In this document: positions 1 to 41,329 of the stretch, piece after piece
Layout: every line of letters begins with the position of its first letter
Numbering within the stretch: position 1 is the stretch's first letter
Source: Portunus trituberculatus
Taxonomy: Eukaryota; Arthropoda; Malacostraca; Decapoda; Portunidae
Direction: 5' to 3'
Assembly (NCBI RefSeq): GCF_017591435.1
Contig: NC_059303.1
Location: 17,877,709-17,941,708 of the forward strand
DNA length: 64,000 nucleotides
Made by a program: the position numbers and the translations under genes
The notes under the pieces: generated by a model
Told to the model about the DNA's origin: nothing
What the model saw: only the letters and a program-made list of their open reading frames with translations
Database searches by the model: none

Positions 1-567
1 TGTCGACATTTTCATATGGATTCAACAGTATTTATTGTCTATTTTCAATGCAGGAAATGTTTAACAGAGTGCACAGCTAGCTCTTTTGCCCTAAATAAAA
101 GTAGTCCCAGGCAAATAAATTTAAGGCCTTTATTTCAGATTAAAGAAAACAGAAATCTCAGAATAAAATAAATTGCGAGCAGAGCCAAAAAACCTTTTTT
201 TCTCTCAAATTAATGAGGTCCCAGCCCATGGTGAAAGGTGCATGCCACCCAGATACCCACCACGCCCTTTGGTCATACCTGCCACCCTGCATAACCTTCC
301 TACTGCAGGAAATTGAGTGTTCACGCTCTCACTGGCCTGTTGACACCCGCCAGCGTTGCACGGCGCCCCGCCACCCGCCACACCCTCCCTCCCCGCTGTC
401 ACCCGGCCGCAGATTGGTCACGGGTCCGGACAGAACCATCGCTCGGTCCGGATCCGGACCGGGGTCCGCCATTTGGTGATGCCTGCTGTAGACTGTCTCG
501 CATACTGTATCTTAGTGTTGTGTTTGCGACAACTTTTTTGTTTAAGTAGTGATTCGTTAAGCACTTA
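1..567. other. unassigned flank, no gene seen
   Basis: AT-rich for the first 200 bases, then GC- and CpG-rich from about 355 to 475. The CpG-rich part contains the perfect 16-base palindrome GGTCCGGATCCGGACC near 446. Open frames here have no recognisable domain. The GC-rich part may be the 5' leader of the transposase remnant that follows, but that is inference. Confidence 0.4.
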
Positions 568-696
568 CAATGCCGCCTGTGCCCTGCGAAAGCTTCCTCT
601 AGTGAGCCCAAGAGGAAGAGGAAGATGATGACCATCAGTGAAAGTGAAACTTTGCATATGATCAGAGAGGGCAGAAGAGGGTGAGTGTTACATATC

Positions 697-697
<1 letters not shown>
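568..697 (+). pseudogene. pogo/Tigger-like transposase N-terminal remnant
   Basis: One plus-strand frame reads a Ser-Glu-Pro stretch, then PKRKRKMMTISE and HMIREGRRG. This resembles the start of pogo/Tigger/CENP-B type transposases, where a basic KRK stretch precedes a helix-turn-helix beginning T-I-x-E-K. The frame closes at the following (GA)n run and no DDE catalytic domain follows, so it is a short remnant. The family assignment rests on about 25 residues and is tentative. Confidence 0.35.

Positions 698-727
<30 letters not shown>
698..727. repeat. (GA)n microsatellite
   Basis: Perfect GA dinucleotide run that ends the transposase remnant. Confidence 0.9.
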
Positions 728-729
<2 letters not shown>

Positions 730-770
730 ATACTACCCAGCCCAATACCTCAGCCAACTTACACACACAC

Positions 771-1060
771 ACGTAGCTCAGTGATTAGAGCGCTGGCTGC
801 ACAAGCCAGAGGACCGGGGTTCGATTCCCCGGCCGGGTGGAGATATTTGGGTGTGTCTCCCTTCACGTGTAGCCCCTGTTCACCTAGCAGTGAGTAGGTA
901 CGGGATGTAAATCGAGGAGTTGTGACCTTGTTGTCCCGGTGTGTGGTGTGTGCCTGGTCTCAGGCCTATCCGAAGATCGGAAACAATGAGCTCTGAGCTC
1001 GTTCCGTAGGGTAACGTCTGGCTGTCTCGTCACAGACTGCAGCAGATCAAACAGTGAATT
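771..1060 (+). mobile_element. tRNA-derived SINE, copy 1
   Basis: The head is tRNA-like. It has an A box (TAGCTCAGTGA), an anticodon arm CTGGC/GCCAG enclosing TGCACAA (anticodon position CAC, as in tRNA-Val), and a perfect RNA polymerase III B box (GGTTCGATTCC, about 817-827). The 5' acceptor strand is missing and replaced by (AC)n. A unique body of about 215 bases follows and ends in GTGAATT joined to (AC)n. A second copy lies at 25,195-25,476 on the minus strand. It is not a working tRNA because the acceptor stem cannot form and T33 is changed to G. Confidence 0.85.
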
Positions 1061-1076
1061 ACACACACACACACAC

Positions 1077-1211
1077 TTGGAACAGTTTGAGTGAGGAAGT
1101 GGTGTCAGCAAAGAGTGTGCATAGTTTTAAAGAAAAATAGGGTAAGTGTAGATATGGAGACGGGGCCACACGAGCATAAAGCCCAAGCCCTGTAAAACTA
1201 CAACTAGGTAA

Positions 1212-1213
<2 letters not shown>
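1077..1213 (+). mobile_element. LINE A 3'-end fragment
   Basis: It matches the last ~135 bases of the LINE A copies at 1,261 and 3,684: the codons for WNSLSEEVVSA, the block encoding the end of ORF2, then the terminal AACTAGGTAAAT. It is joined at both ends to (AC)n (1,061-1,076 and 1,213-1,260), directly after the SINE. Confidence 0.9.

Positions 1214-1260
<47 letters not shown>
1213..1260. repeat. (AC)n between two LINE A copies
   Basis: About 24 uninterrupted AC units. It is both the 3' tail of the preceding fragment and the 5' junction of the next copy. Confidence 0.95.
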
Positions 1261-1261
<1 letters not shown>

Positions 1262-3471
1262 TACTTGACCTGGTATTCACAAAAAAGCCAGAGCTTCATC
1301 CTATCATACATTATCAGAATCCAATGGGAAGATGTGACCATGTAACATTAGAATTAGAAATGTATGAAGATGATGTGCTAAGATACAGGGAGGATTACAA
1401 AAAGGAGGGATTAAATTATGCAAGAGGAAATTTTGAAAAGTTAAGATAATTTTTTTTGTGGAATAGAATGTCGGAACATTATGAATGGAAAGACAGTACA
1501 GGGGAAACATGAATTATTCCTACAGAAATATAATGATGGAGTGAAAAAATACATACCAATCTATAGAGTAAAGAAAAGTATACAAGCTTGGTACAATTGC
1601 AATTGTATAGAAGCTAAGAGGGAAACAGATAAAGCTTGGAAGAAACTAAAAAAGCAGAGAAATGAAAGCAACAGACAGCAGGATAAGGATGCAAGAAATT
1701 AATATATTAGAGTAAGGAGAGAGGAAGAAAGAAACTTTGAGAAAGATGTGGTGCAAAAACAGCTAAGACGAACCAAAGCATTTGTACAAGTATATGAATG
1801 GTAAGATGAAAAATAAGGAAACAATAGAAAAAATAATTAAAGGAAGAAAAACATACCAAACAACAAAAGGAAATGAGTGAAATAATGAATGAGAGTTACA
1901 AAACTGTCTTCATTGAAGAAGATGAGTTTACAGAACCAAATAGGACATTGCACTGTCAAGGCTTGCAAGAAATCATAGTGCATAAGCAAGAAATTGGAAG
2001 ACTACTAAAAAATTTGGATGTCAGAAAAGCGATGGGACCGGATGGTGTGTCAGGTTGGGCACTAAAGGAATGTAAAGATCAATTGTTTGAACCAATTTGG
2101 GAAATGGTTACAAGCTCATTAAAGGAAGGGAAAGTACCACTTGAATGGAAGAGAGCCAACATAATCCCAATATTCAAATGAGGAAAGCCAACTGAGCCAT
2201 TAAATTAAAAACCGGTGTCACTTACAAGTGTTGTGGGGAAGATATGTGAAATTGTTATCAAAGAAAAATGGGTTAAATATCTGGAAGAAAATACAGTTAT
2301 ATCGAGCAGACAATTTGGGCTCAAGACAGGAAGATCATGTGTGTCAAATTTACTAAGTTTCTACTCAAGAGTAGCAGAAGGACTGGAGAGCAGAGATGGA
2401 TGGGTGGACACTGTGTACCTAGACATAAAAAAGGTTTTTGATCAAGTCCCTCATAGCAGACTACTTTGCAAGTTAGAGAACATAGGAGGAATGAGAGGAG
2501 TAATGTTAGATTGGATAAGGGATTACTTGAAGGACAGAAAGATGTGAACTGTGATCAGAGAGATGCATACTCATTCTGGAGTAAAGTAACATGTGGAGTG
2601 CCACAAGGATCAGTGTTAGCCCCCATTATGTTCCAGGTATATGTTAATGACATACTGTATGGAGTGACTGGTTATATCAATTTGTTTGCTGATGATACAA
2701 AATTGCTAAGAGTAATTAAGACCTGAGAAGACTGTTTGCTACTGATTAATATTAGGGTGGCATTTCAGTATTTGGACAAAGATATGATGGAAAAAAAAAA
2801 AAAATAATAATAATAATTACGAGTATATGTCCAAAGTTGGTTGCCAAGCTTGAAAATGGATATAAGAAGATGGTGTCAGAACTAAAGGACATAACATGAA
2901 GAAAGGATAGGAGAGATATTGGAGTACCATTTCACTACATGGACAAAGAAATGATGAAGAAATTGATAAGTACTAAAATAAGACCCAGATTGGAATATGC
3001 AGGAGTTGTGTGGACCTCCCATAAAAAGAAACACATAAGGAAATTGGAGAGACTACAAAAAATGGCTACAAGAATGGTTCCAGAATTTAAAGGGATGACA
3101 TATGAGGAAAGACTAAAAGCTATGGATCTACCAACCCTGGAACAGAGAAAAGAGAGAAGGGATCTGATACAAGTTTATAAATTGATTAACGGAATGGACC
3201 AAGTGGATAATGAGAAACTAATCCTGAGAGAAGAATATGACATTAGAAGCACAAGATCGCATAGTAAAAAACTGAGGAAGGGAAGATGTCTGAGAGATGT
3301 TAAAAAATATAGTTTCCCGCAAAGATGTGTTGAGACTTGGAACAGTTTGAGTGAGGAAGTGGTGTCAGCAACGAGTGTGCATAGTTTTAAAGAAAAATTG
3401 GATAAGTGTAGATATGGAGACAAGGCCACACGAGCATAAAGTCCAGGCCCTGTAAAACTACAACTAGGTAA

Positions 3472-3474
<3 letters not shown>
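1261..3474 (+). mobile_element. LINE A copy, 5'-truncated and decayed
   Basis: It opens inside the endonuclease domain: a frame with LVFTKKPEL, then a degraded SDH-type motif (CDH). Reverse transcriptase follows in fragments: AMGPDGVSG and VPLEWKRANIIPIFK (1,873-2,181), RQFGLKTGRSC and VYLDIKKVFDQVPHS (2,215-2,547), GVPQGSVLAP and FADDTKLL (2,466-2,726). The C-terminal region IRPRLEYAGVVW lies at 2,939-3,439. There are several stops and frameshifts, and a deletion after the FADD motif. Motif order and spacing fit the CR1/L2/Jockey group of non-LTR elements. It ends in AACTAGGTAAAT plus (AC)n. Confidence 0.9.
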
Positions 3475-3502
<28 letters not shown>

Positions 3503-3504
<2 letters not shown>

Positions 3505-3647
3505 CATTGAGTGATGAAGTTGTTACAGTACATTATGTGCATAACTTAAAGAAAAAAAAAAAAAATAGATGTGTGGAGATATGGAGACAGGACACTATGA
3601 GCCTCGGTTGAACCCTGTACAACACAACTAGATAAATACAACTAGGT

Positions 3648-3650
<3 letters not shown>
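3503..3650 (+). mobile_element. LINE A 3'-end fragment, diverged subfamily
   Basis: It aligns with the LINE A terminus (GGAGATATGGAGAC, CCCTGTA, duplicated ACTAG.TAAA end) but is more diverged and has an internal A-rich run. (CA)n lies on both sides (3,474-3,502 and 3,651-3,683). Confidence 0.85.
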
Positions 3651-3684
<34 letters not shown>

Positions 3685-3994
3685 GTGCTCCATGGAGAGC
3701 GGACGTGCCTCCTGCGCAAGAGCGGCATCTAACTAACACTCCACACGCTAAGCAATGTGCTTGAGTGAGAATAGTTATTGCTATTGAGGGGCGACCAGAG
3801 CGAGTGAACGATAGCCTGGTGGCGTGTACATGGGAGTGATCGGAGGTGGGAGAACCTCCACACTCCAAACGACAGAGCGGGAACCCACAAAGGCCAGCCA
3901 TAGCAGCCGCCAACGCATCCAACCACACACGTAGCTACCAGGCCTGGCCCCCAGTGACCACACACCCACATGTTCCCAGGAAGAGTAAGAAAAA

Positions 3995-5034
3995 ATGGAT
4001 AGACCGGTAAGAAATAAATTACCAAATTCAAAATATGTTGATGAGGCCCAGGGAGCAAAGCCGAAAGTGGCCAGTCAAAGCATGAGTCCAGCTTCAACAG
4101 GGGCAACATTGCAAGGTAGATTGGTAATGTTGGAGAAGAGATTTGAGGAGTTAGTGAAGGAATTAAAAGTTCAGAGGAGTGAGGAGGAGCAGGATAGAGA
4201 ATTCGCAAGGCTTTGAAGGAAAGAGTTAAGAGACTGGAGGAAAATGAAAACGATTGGTGGATGAGAATGCACACTTGAGAGTGGAGGTTGAAAAATACAA
4301 GAGACGGTTGGAGGAGAAAATGGATAGAGTAGTAAAGGAGAAAGATGACTTTAAGGAAATGATTAGTGAGCAGAATGAAAGGTTTGAAAGGGAATGGGAA
4401 CTGAAGAAAACACAATGGACTGAGTCGAGGGAAGCAGAGATGGTTGGATTACAAGAAATAATTAAAGATCAGTTGAAGGAAGACAAAAAAGAAAGGTCCA
4501 AGGAACTGGTTAATGTAATGAAGAATAAGGAAACATTGATAAGGGAAATAGCAGAAAAGAAGAAGAGTGTGTTAATATTTGGGATGAAAGAACAAAATAT
4601 AACATATAAGCCTAAGAGAATTAAGGAAGAATTAAAAACGGTAAGAGATCTGTTCAAAAATCTAAATGATGATGAAAAAAGACCTACAAGAAGAAGTGGA
4701 AGAGATCCATAGACTGGGTCCGTATAAGGAGGGAGTGAGCAGACCGATTAAAGTAGTACTGAAGTCACAACAATCTGCGGAGGATATCCTATATAGAACA
4801 TCAAAGTTAAGAGAGATAGAAGGTTGTAAAGAGGTGTTTGTGAGAAAGAATAGAAATGAGGAAGAGAGGAGAAGATATAAGGAATTGGTGGAAGAGGCGA
4901 GAAGGAAAAATGATGAGCGGTCTGAGGAGGAAAGAGAAAGTTTTTGGAGAGTTATAGGAGAGAGAGTCAGAAAGTGGTATGTGGAAAGAAGGAATACGGA
5001 GGAACCCCTAGAGGGAGCAGTGGGTGGACCGTAA
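3995..5034 (+). pseudogene. LINE A ORF1 (coiled-coil RNA-binding-like), frameshifted
   Basis: Three overlapping frames (3,995-4,216, about 4,254-4,700 and 4,690-5,034) join into one protein of about 345 residues. The N-terminal half is rich in Glu, Lys and Leu and looks like a long coiled coil (LEKRFEELVKELK, then VEKYKRRLEEKMDR). After it comes KSVLIFGMKE, the kind of strand that opens the RRM-like domain in LINE ORF1 proteins, then a basic and acidic C-terminus. Such proteins coat the element RNA. At least two frameshifts separate the pieces. Function is inferred from layout and motif, not from a search. Confidence 0.7.
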
Positions 5035-7835
5035 TGTATACTAATATAGATGGGATACTGTCAAGTAGATTGGAATTGCAAGACTATATGATAGTGGAGA
5101 AGCCTGATATAGTGTGTTTGACTGAGACAAAATTGCATGAAAAACAAAGATAAATTTGGATAATAAATATAATATATGGAGAAAGGATAGAGAGTAAAGG
5201 TGGAGGAGGAGTTATGATTATGACGAAGAAATAAATAAATGTGGATAAGGTTTGGTATGGGAAGAACAACGCAGAAGTGATAAGCATAAGGATAAAAAGT
5301 GATGGAAAAGAATTAATAATCATGGTGACCTATGTACCTCCTAAAACAAATTCTTGGACATTAAGGAATACGACAATATGATCAAGGATACTTTACAGAG
5401 TTTGGAAAGTGTATTATCTGGAAAAAGAAAGGTGATACTAGTAGGAGATTTTAATTGTAAGGAGGTGGATTGGGAAAATCTAGTAAGTGGTGTTGGAGAG
5501 GAAGCATGGGAGAGAGATTTCTTAATCTAATGATGGAAAATATGATGGAACAGAGGGTGAAGGAAAATACTAGATATAGAGGAGATGATGAACCGGCTAG
5601 ACTGGATTTGGTGTTAACAAGAGAAGTGTACCTATGTGGAGATATACAATACAAGTGTCCTTTGGGAAAGAGTGATCATGTGGTTATGGAAATGCAGATA
5701 GCAACAACACAGCGAAGGAAGGACGAGACATACAGGAGTGGTAGATTGAATTATAGAAAGATGGACACAGAAAGTTTGAAAAATTATTTCAGAAAATTAG
5801 ATTGGGAGAAGATGTTACAAATCAGAGAAGTGCAAAAGAAATATGAGATTTTTATGAAATATTATAAAGAAGGAGTTATGAAATTTGTACCAAAGTATAA
5901 ACCGAGAGAGGAAGGAAGAAAGGATTGGTTTAATGCAACTTGTGTTAAGGCTAAGGAAAAGAGAGATGTGGCTTGGAAAAGATGGAAAAGAGCAGGAATA
6001 TACTAAATAAGGAGAATTATAGAGTGGCGAAATGAGTATGTGAGGGTAAGGAGGAGGAAGAAAGAAAATTTGAAAAGATATTGTAGACAAGAGTAAGGAA
6101 CATCCAAAATTGTTTTACAGGTTCATAAATGGTAAACTTAAAAGAGAGAGTCCATTGAAAGATTAAAAGGAGAGCAAGGGATAGTAGATGACCCTAAGAA
6201 TATAGCGGAATTGCTAAATAATAGGTTTCAGCAAGTATTTACTGAAGAAACAATGTTTGTAAAGCCTCAGAATGTACAAGGAAATGTGCACATGGATGAC
6301 ATTAAGATACCTAAAAGGAGTTATATAAAATGTTGGAGGAACTTAAAGATGATAAAGCGATGGGACCAGATGAAGTTTCAGGAAAATTATTGAAGGAGTG
6401 TAGAGAAGAATTGATTGATCCATTATATGATATTATAAGGTGTTCATTAGAAACAGGGAAGTACCAGTAGAGTGGAAGAGAGCTGAAGTGGTGCCCATTT
6501 ATAAGGGAGGCAGTAAGGAAGAGCCTCTTAACTATAGACCTGTGTCTCTAACAAGTGTGGTCGGTAAGATTTGTGAGAGGGTGATAAAGAAATATTGGAT
6601 ACGGTTCCTGGAGGATCATAAGTTATTATCGGATCATCAATTTGGCTTCAGGAAAGGGAGGTCATGTGTAACAAATCTACTGAGCTTTTATTCAAGAGTG
6701 GTTGACAAAATACAAGAGAGAGGGATGGATGGACTGTGTATATTTGGATTTAAAGAAAGCTTTTGACAAGGTACCTCACATGAGACTGTTATGGAAAGTA
6801 GAGATTTATGGAGGACTGAAAGGAAAAGTGTTAAAGTGGATGGAAAACTACTTGAGATGGAGGGAGATGAGAACGGTAATAAGGGATGCAAAGTCGGACT
6901 GGTTGGTGGTGGAGAGTGGAGTCCCACAAGGCTCAGTGCTGGCACCAATACTTTTCCTTGTATATATTAATGACATGCCAGAGGAGTAAACAGTTATATT
7001 AATTTGTTTGCGGATGATGCGAAGTTGTGTAGGTGTGTGAAGAGTGAAGAAGATTGTGAAATTTTACAGGCAGACCTGGATAAGATTTGGGAGTGGAGCA
7101 AGAGGTGGCAAATGGAATTTAATCTGAGCAAAAGTCATGTGATGGAGATGGGGAAGAGTGGAAGACGGCCAAGAGGGTCATATAAGATGGGTGAAGAAGT
7201 AGTGTTGAAAAAGGTGGAAAAGGAAAAGGATTTGGGAGTGATAATACAAGACCATGGGCAGTTTGAGGCTCATATTGATAAGATGTTTGGAGAAACGTAT
7301 AATTTGATAAAAATATTGGATTAGCCTTCCATTATATGGATAAAGATATGATGAAGAAATTAATTAGTATGGTAATTAGACCAAGATTGGAATATGCTGG
7401 AGTGGTTTGGTCCCCTTATAAAAAGAAGCATATAAGGAAGTTGGAGAGATTGCAGAGAATGGCAACAAAAATGGTTCCGGAATTGGCAGAAATGACCTAT
7501 GAGGAGAGATTAAAAGAAATGAATTTGCCTACCTTGGAACAAAGAAGAGAAAGAGGAGATTTAATACAGGTTTATAAACTGTTGAATGGACTGGATGAAG
7601 TGGATAATGAGCAAATGATGTTGAGAGAGGAAAACTTAAATAGAACTACAAGATCGCATAGTAAAAAGATAGCCAAGGAATATGCTTGAAGGATGTGAAG
7701 AAATATAGTTTCCCACAAAGATGTGTGGAGGTGTGGAATGGTTTGAGTGAGGAGGTGGTGTCAGCAAGGAGTGTGCATAGTTTTAAAGGAAAGTTGGATG
7801 TGTGTAGATATGGAGACGGGGCCACACGAGTATGA
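5033..7835 (+). pseudogene. LINE A ORF2: endonuclease + reverse transcriptase, decayed
   Basis: ORF2 starts in a different frame overlapping the end of ORF1 with MYTNIDGILSSRLEL and PDIVCLTETKLHE, the usual endonuclease opening. VILVGDFNCKEVDW, LDLVLTREV and GKSDHVVMEM follow, the catalytic GDFN and SDH motifs. The reverse transcriptase has AMGPDEVSG, VPIYKGGSKEEPLNYRPVSL, HQFGFRKGRSC, VYLDLKKAFDKVPH, GVPQGSVLAP and the active-site FADD (6,960-7,020), then MVIRPRLEYAGVVW. In-frame stops near 5,151 and 5,230 and shifts near 5,370, 5,520, 6,340, 6,720 and 6,990 break it. Confidence 0.85.
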
Positions 7836-7881
7836 TACCCAGGCCCTGTAAAATTACAACTAGGTGAATACAACTAGGTGA

Positions 7882-7883
<2 letters not shown>

Positions 7884-7938
<55 letters not shown>
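7884..7938. repeat. (AC)n tail of the LINE A array
   Basis: About 27 AC units following the last LINE A copy of the head-to-tail array. Confidence 0.95.
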
Positions 7939-10067
<2,129 letters not shown>

Positions 10068-10318
10068 CAGTCAACCCTCGGCTATCGCGACTTCAGCTAT
10101 TGCGTTTTATTGCTATCACGCACCCATGAAAAGCTGCTAAAATTTCATTATCATGACCTCAGATGTCTGCTATCGCGCGCCCCGCCATGATGTCATGGGA
10201 TATCTGAGCGCTCATTGGCCAAAACCGCCTTCCCGCCAAGATCAATTCGGCTATCGCGTTTTCAGCTATGGCGCGGCTATTTCGGCCCCAATTGGGCGTG
10301 ATAGCCAAGGGTTAAGTG
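10068..10318. mobile_element. 251-base pogo/Tigger-like MITE
   Basis: The left end CAGTCAACCCTCGGCTATCG and the reverse complement of the right end (CACTTAACCCTTGGCTATCA) form imperfect terminal inverted repeats of about 22 bases. TA lies on both sides (10,066-10,067 and 10,319-10,320), the target-site duplication of the Tc1/mariner/pogo superfamily. It has internal repeats of the GGCTATCGCG motif and no coding capacity. Confidence 0.85.
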
Positions 10319-10972
10319 TAGTGTCTAACTAAGTCTGACTAAGAAAACCAAGCCACACCACACTAAAAAGCCTCTTGTTAACAGTACTTCAATCAGATCA
10401 AATGTGGAAAATCTTTGGTTACTGAGGTGAAAGGATATAAGATTACATAATAATTCACATAAATGTTAAATCCCAAATTGCTTCCCCAATGCCCTAAAAC
10501 ACATAAAACACAAGGTATCCACAACACATCAAAAGATCCTCACACACCAACCTAAAACATTACTTACTTACATGTCATGAGAAGTGGTAAGACTTTCTAA
10601 ATAGTAAAATATGATGAATGCATAAATCTCTCCTTGCAATAAAACGATAAAGAGTAAAAACCTGTAATAAGTATGAAAATAATTAGTAAATGTAAAAATA
10701 GTACACTCTGCTGATTACATAGATACAGTGAAGAAAAGCTCAGTTTTGCCTTAATGCAGTTGTAGCTTGACACATTCAGGAGACATGCCTACAGGTAACT
10801 ACCCCTGTGGGAAACACTTGCTGTCCACATTGACGAATGCCATAAACTGAGTCATTGAAGCCTTTACACAGATATTGCAGCCACGAGGCATCTATGCAGC
10901 AACAGTACCAGCAGTAACAATATTAGTAGTAGTGGTAGAAGTAGTAGTAGTGGAGTAGCTGGAGGACAAAAT
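10319..10972. other. probable 3' UTR of the scaffold gene
   Basis: Non-coding on both strands and lies directly downstream (minus strand) of the stop codon at 10,973. It ends with GTA-rich short repeats at 10,917-10,955. Confidence 0.45.
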
Positions 10973-39513
<28,541 letters not shown>

Positions 39514-40110
39514 CTTGTCCTCGCCCTCTGAATCAGTTAAATGTAGTGTGTTGCACTCCTCAAATGTTTGCTGCTATCTTTGCATGACGCTTGTCCTTTC
39601 AGTTCACATATGCTCTTTTCGTTAAACGTTTGACCAGAAGTGTGGTATTTACGCCTGCAATATCCTTCCTGTGTTTGTCAGAGGGATGGTGAGGAGGGAG
39701 ACGCACCATGCCAACTTGCCAAGGAAGATACTATAGAATCCTTGCATCATGCAAACAAATCGTATATAGTAGGTACTCAGTCTCCTCACAATAATTATTC
39801 TATTTTCTTGATCAGTTGCATTTTTTTTTTTCAAATGAAAGAACAATTGATGAAAAAAAAGTCGTTTGATTAACCACGCAGTGACAGTGAACCATCAAGG
39901 AGTAAAAATAATTAGCATATACGTAGCAGGAAAGAATTAATTGATACATTGGGTGCTGTTATCACATTTCAAGGCAACTTGCAATACTCTTCCATGTCAT
40001 CTCCACATAGACAAATGCTGTAACTCCTTTTGAGAAATTCGTGTCGCAATGCATGTTTAGCTTGCATGAGCGCCCGGCGCCGGCGGCGGATCCGTTGTCA
40101 ATGTACGTGT
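39514..40110 (-). promoter_or_regulatory. possible 5' UTR/promoter region of the scaffold gene
   Basis: Lies between the proposed first exon and the proposed end of the kinase 3' UTR. It contains a CpG-rich core at 40,069-40,093 (GCGCCCGGCGCCGGCGGCGG) in otherwise AT-rich DNA. No TATA or initiator match was decisive. Confidence 0.25.
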
Positions 40111-40319
40111 CCTTGACATTATGACTTGTACATTATATACGTACACGGAGATAAATAGAATTACTACAAATAAATTTATCAAATCAAGGCAAATTGAGTA
40201 TAAAGAAATACATGTCAGATGGTAGAACTTGGGTGAAAGCAATCTCCATTCCAAAGCTCCGCGAAGAGGTGCCAGATATAGGAAATTGCTGGAATGAATG
40301 CCTGAATACTATTTTAATC

Positions 40320-40325
40320 TTTATT
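40320..40325 (-). terminator. candidate poly(A) signal of the kinase gene
   Basis: AATAAA on the minus strand, followed by further AT-rich sequence. If used, the kinase 3' UTR would be about 3.5 kb. Confidence 0.3.
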
Positions 40326-41245
40326 GGTGACTAGTTACAGGAGCTACGACTGTCTATGTATGTACACGAGATCTCCTAAAACCCCCAGTTTAGCCTCACT
40401 TTGATAGTTAAGCACTAATGAAAATAAGGCTCTGATGGTGATTATGGGCAAGTTGATGTTGGATTAAGGTAATTATGGCGTCAACTGCTACAACCCCTGG
40501 ATGCTTCCCCTGGGAGGTGATGGATAGTTTTGTACAGTCTGCAATGAGGATTGTGAATTGCAAACAAAAGGGGTCCTTAGGCAAGCATTCTGTCCTACAA
40601 GTACTATGCATGTCACAAAAATACTGGTATTGCCAAATAAATGTTGCACACTTTGGCTATTCTTCATATTTCCTTCTAGGAAAATAGTTCTAAGGCCAAG
40701 TACTTTGATCATAAAACTTTGGAAACTAAACTCTGATACACAATTTATAGCACTGTGATACCTGATAGCCAGCTACTGCTGAGGAAATAAAGTATTTTCA
40801 GCACACTGATACTGGGTTGACCTAGGCTAAATTTTAACTCTTTCATGCCACATCATGTCCCACGGACGGTACTTGTTTCACTCTGAGGAGATTTACTTAG
40901 GAAAAAAAAAAAATACTGTACAATGCCAGATACATGTCATTACTTACACCATGAGGAATGTATATACCATTTAGGGCCACTAAGAACTGATAGTAAAACT
41001 TTAAAGTTCTAACTAGATGCTGAGGAAACACTACATCTTGGGCCTGTGCTGCACACAACACAGCAAACTGGGATGGAGGCTTCAAAGTCAAACAGAATTA
41101 GGATAAAAAACATCCTTTAGTTGTGTATTCCAAATTATTCTACTCTTTCCACATCCCTAAGTCTGAGCCTTTTCATACACAATGTCTGAAAAATCTCTTT
41201 TTCTTTTATACTTTATATACTGCTTGCACATTCAGTCATGTGTGG

Positions 41246-41329
<84 letters not shown>

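Larger units (their letters stand above)
3684..7883 (+). mobile_element. LINE A, near full-length copy
   Basis: This is the longest copy, about 4.2 kb. It starts immediately after (CA)n with a GC-rich ~310-base leader, then ORF1 (from 3,995), ORF2 with apurinic-like endonuclease and reverse transcriptase (about 5,033-7,835), and a short 3' UTR ending AACTAGGTGAAT twice before (AC)n. Endonuclease and polymerase motifs place it with CR1/L2-like elements. Both ORFs carry frameshifts, so this copy is inactive as read. It is the reference for the fragments at 1,077, 1,261, 3,503, 11,892, 12,857, 13,485, 21,384, 36,971 and 49,380. Confidence 0.92.

Noticed and set aside
773..841. Functional tRNA-Val gene
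   Set aside because: The acceptor stem 5' strand is (AC)n, T33 is G, and the sequence continues into a SINE body with a second copy elsewhere.
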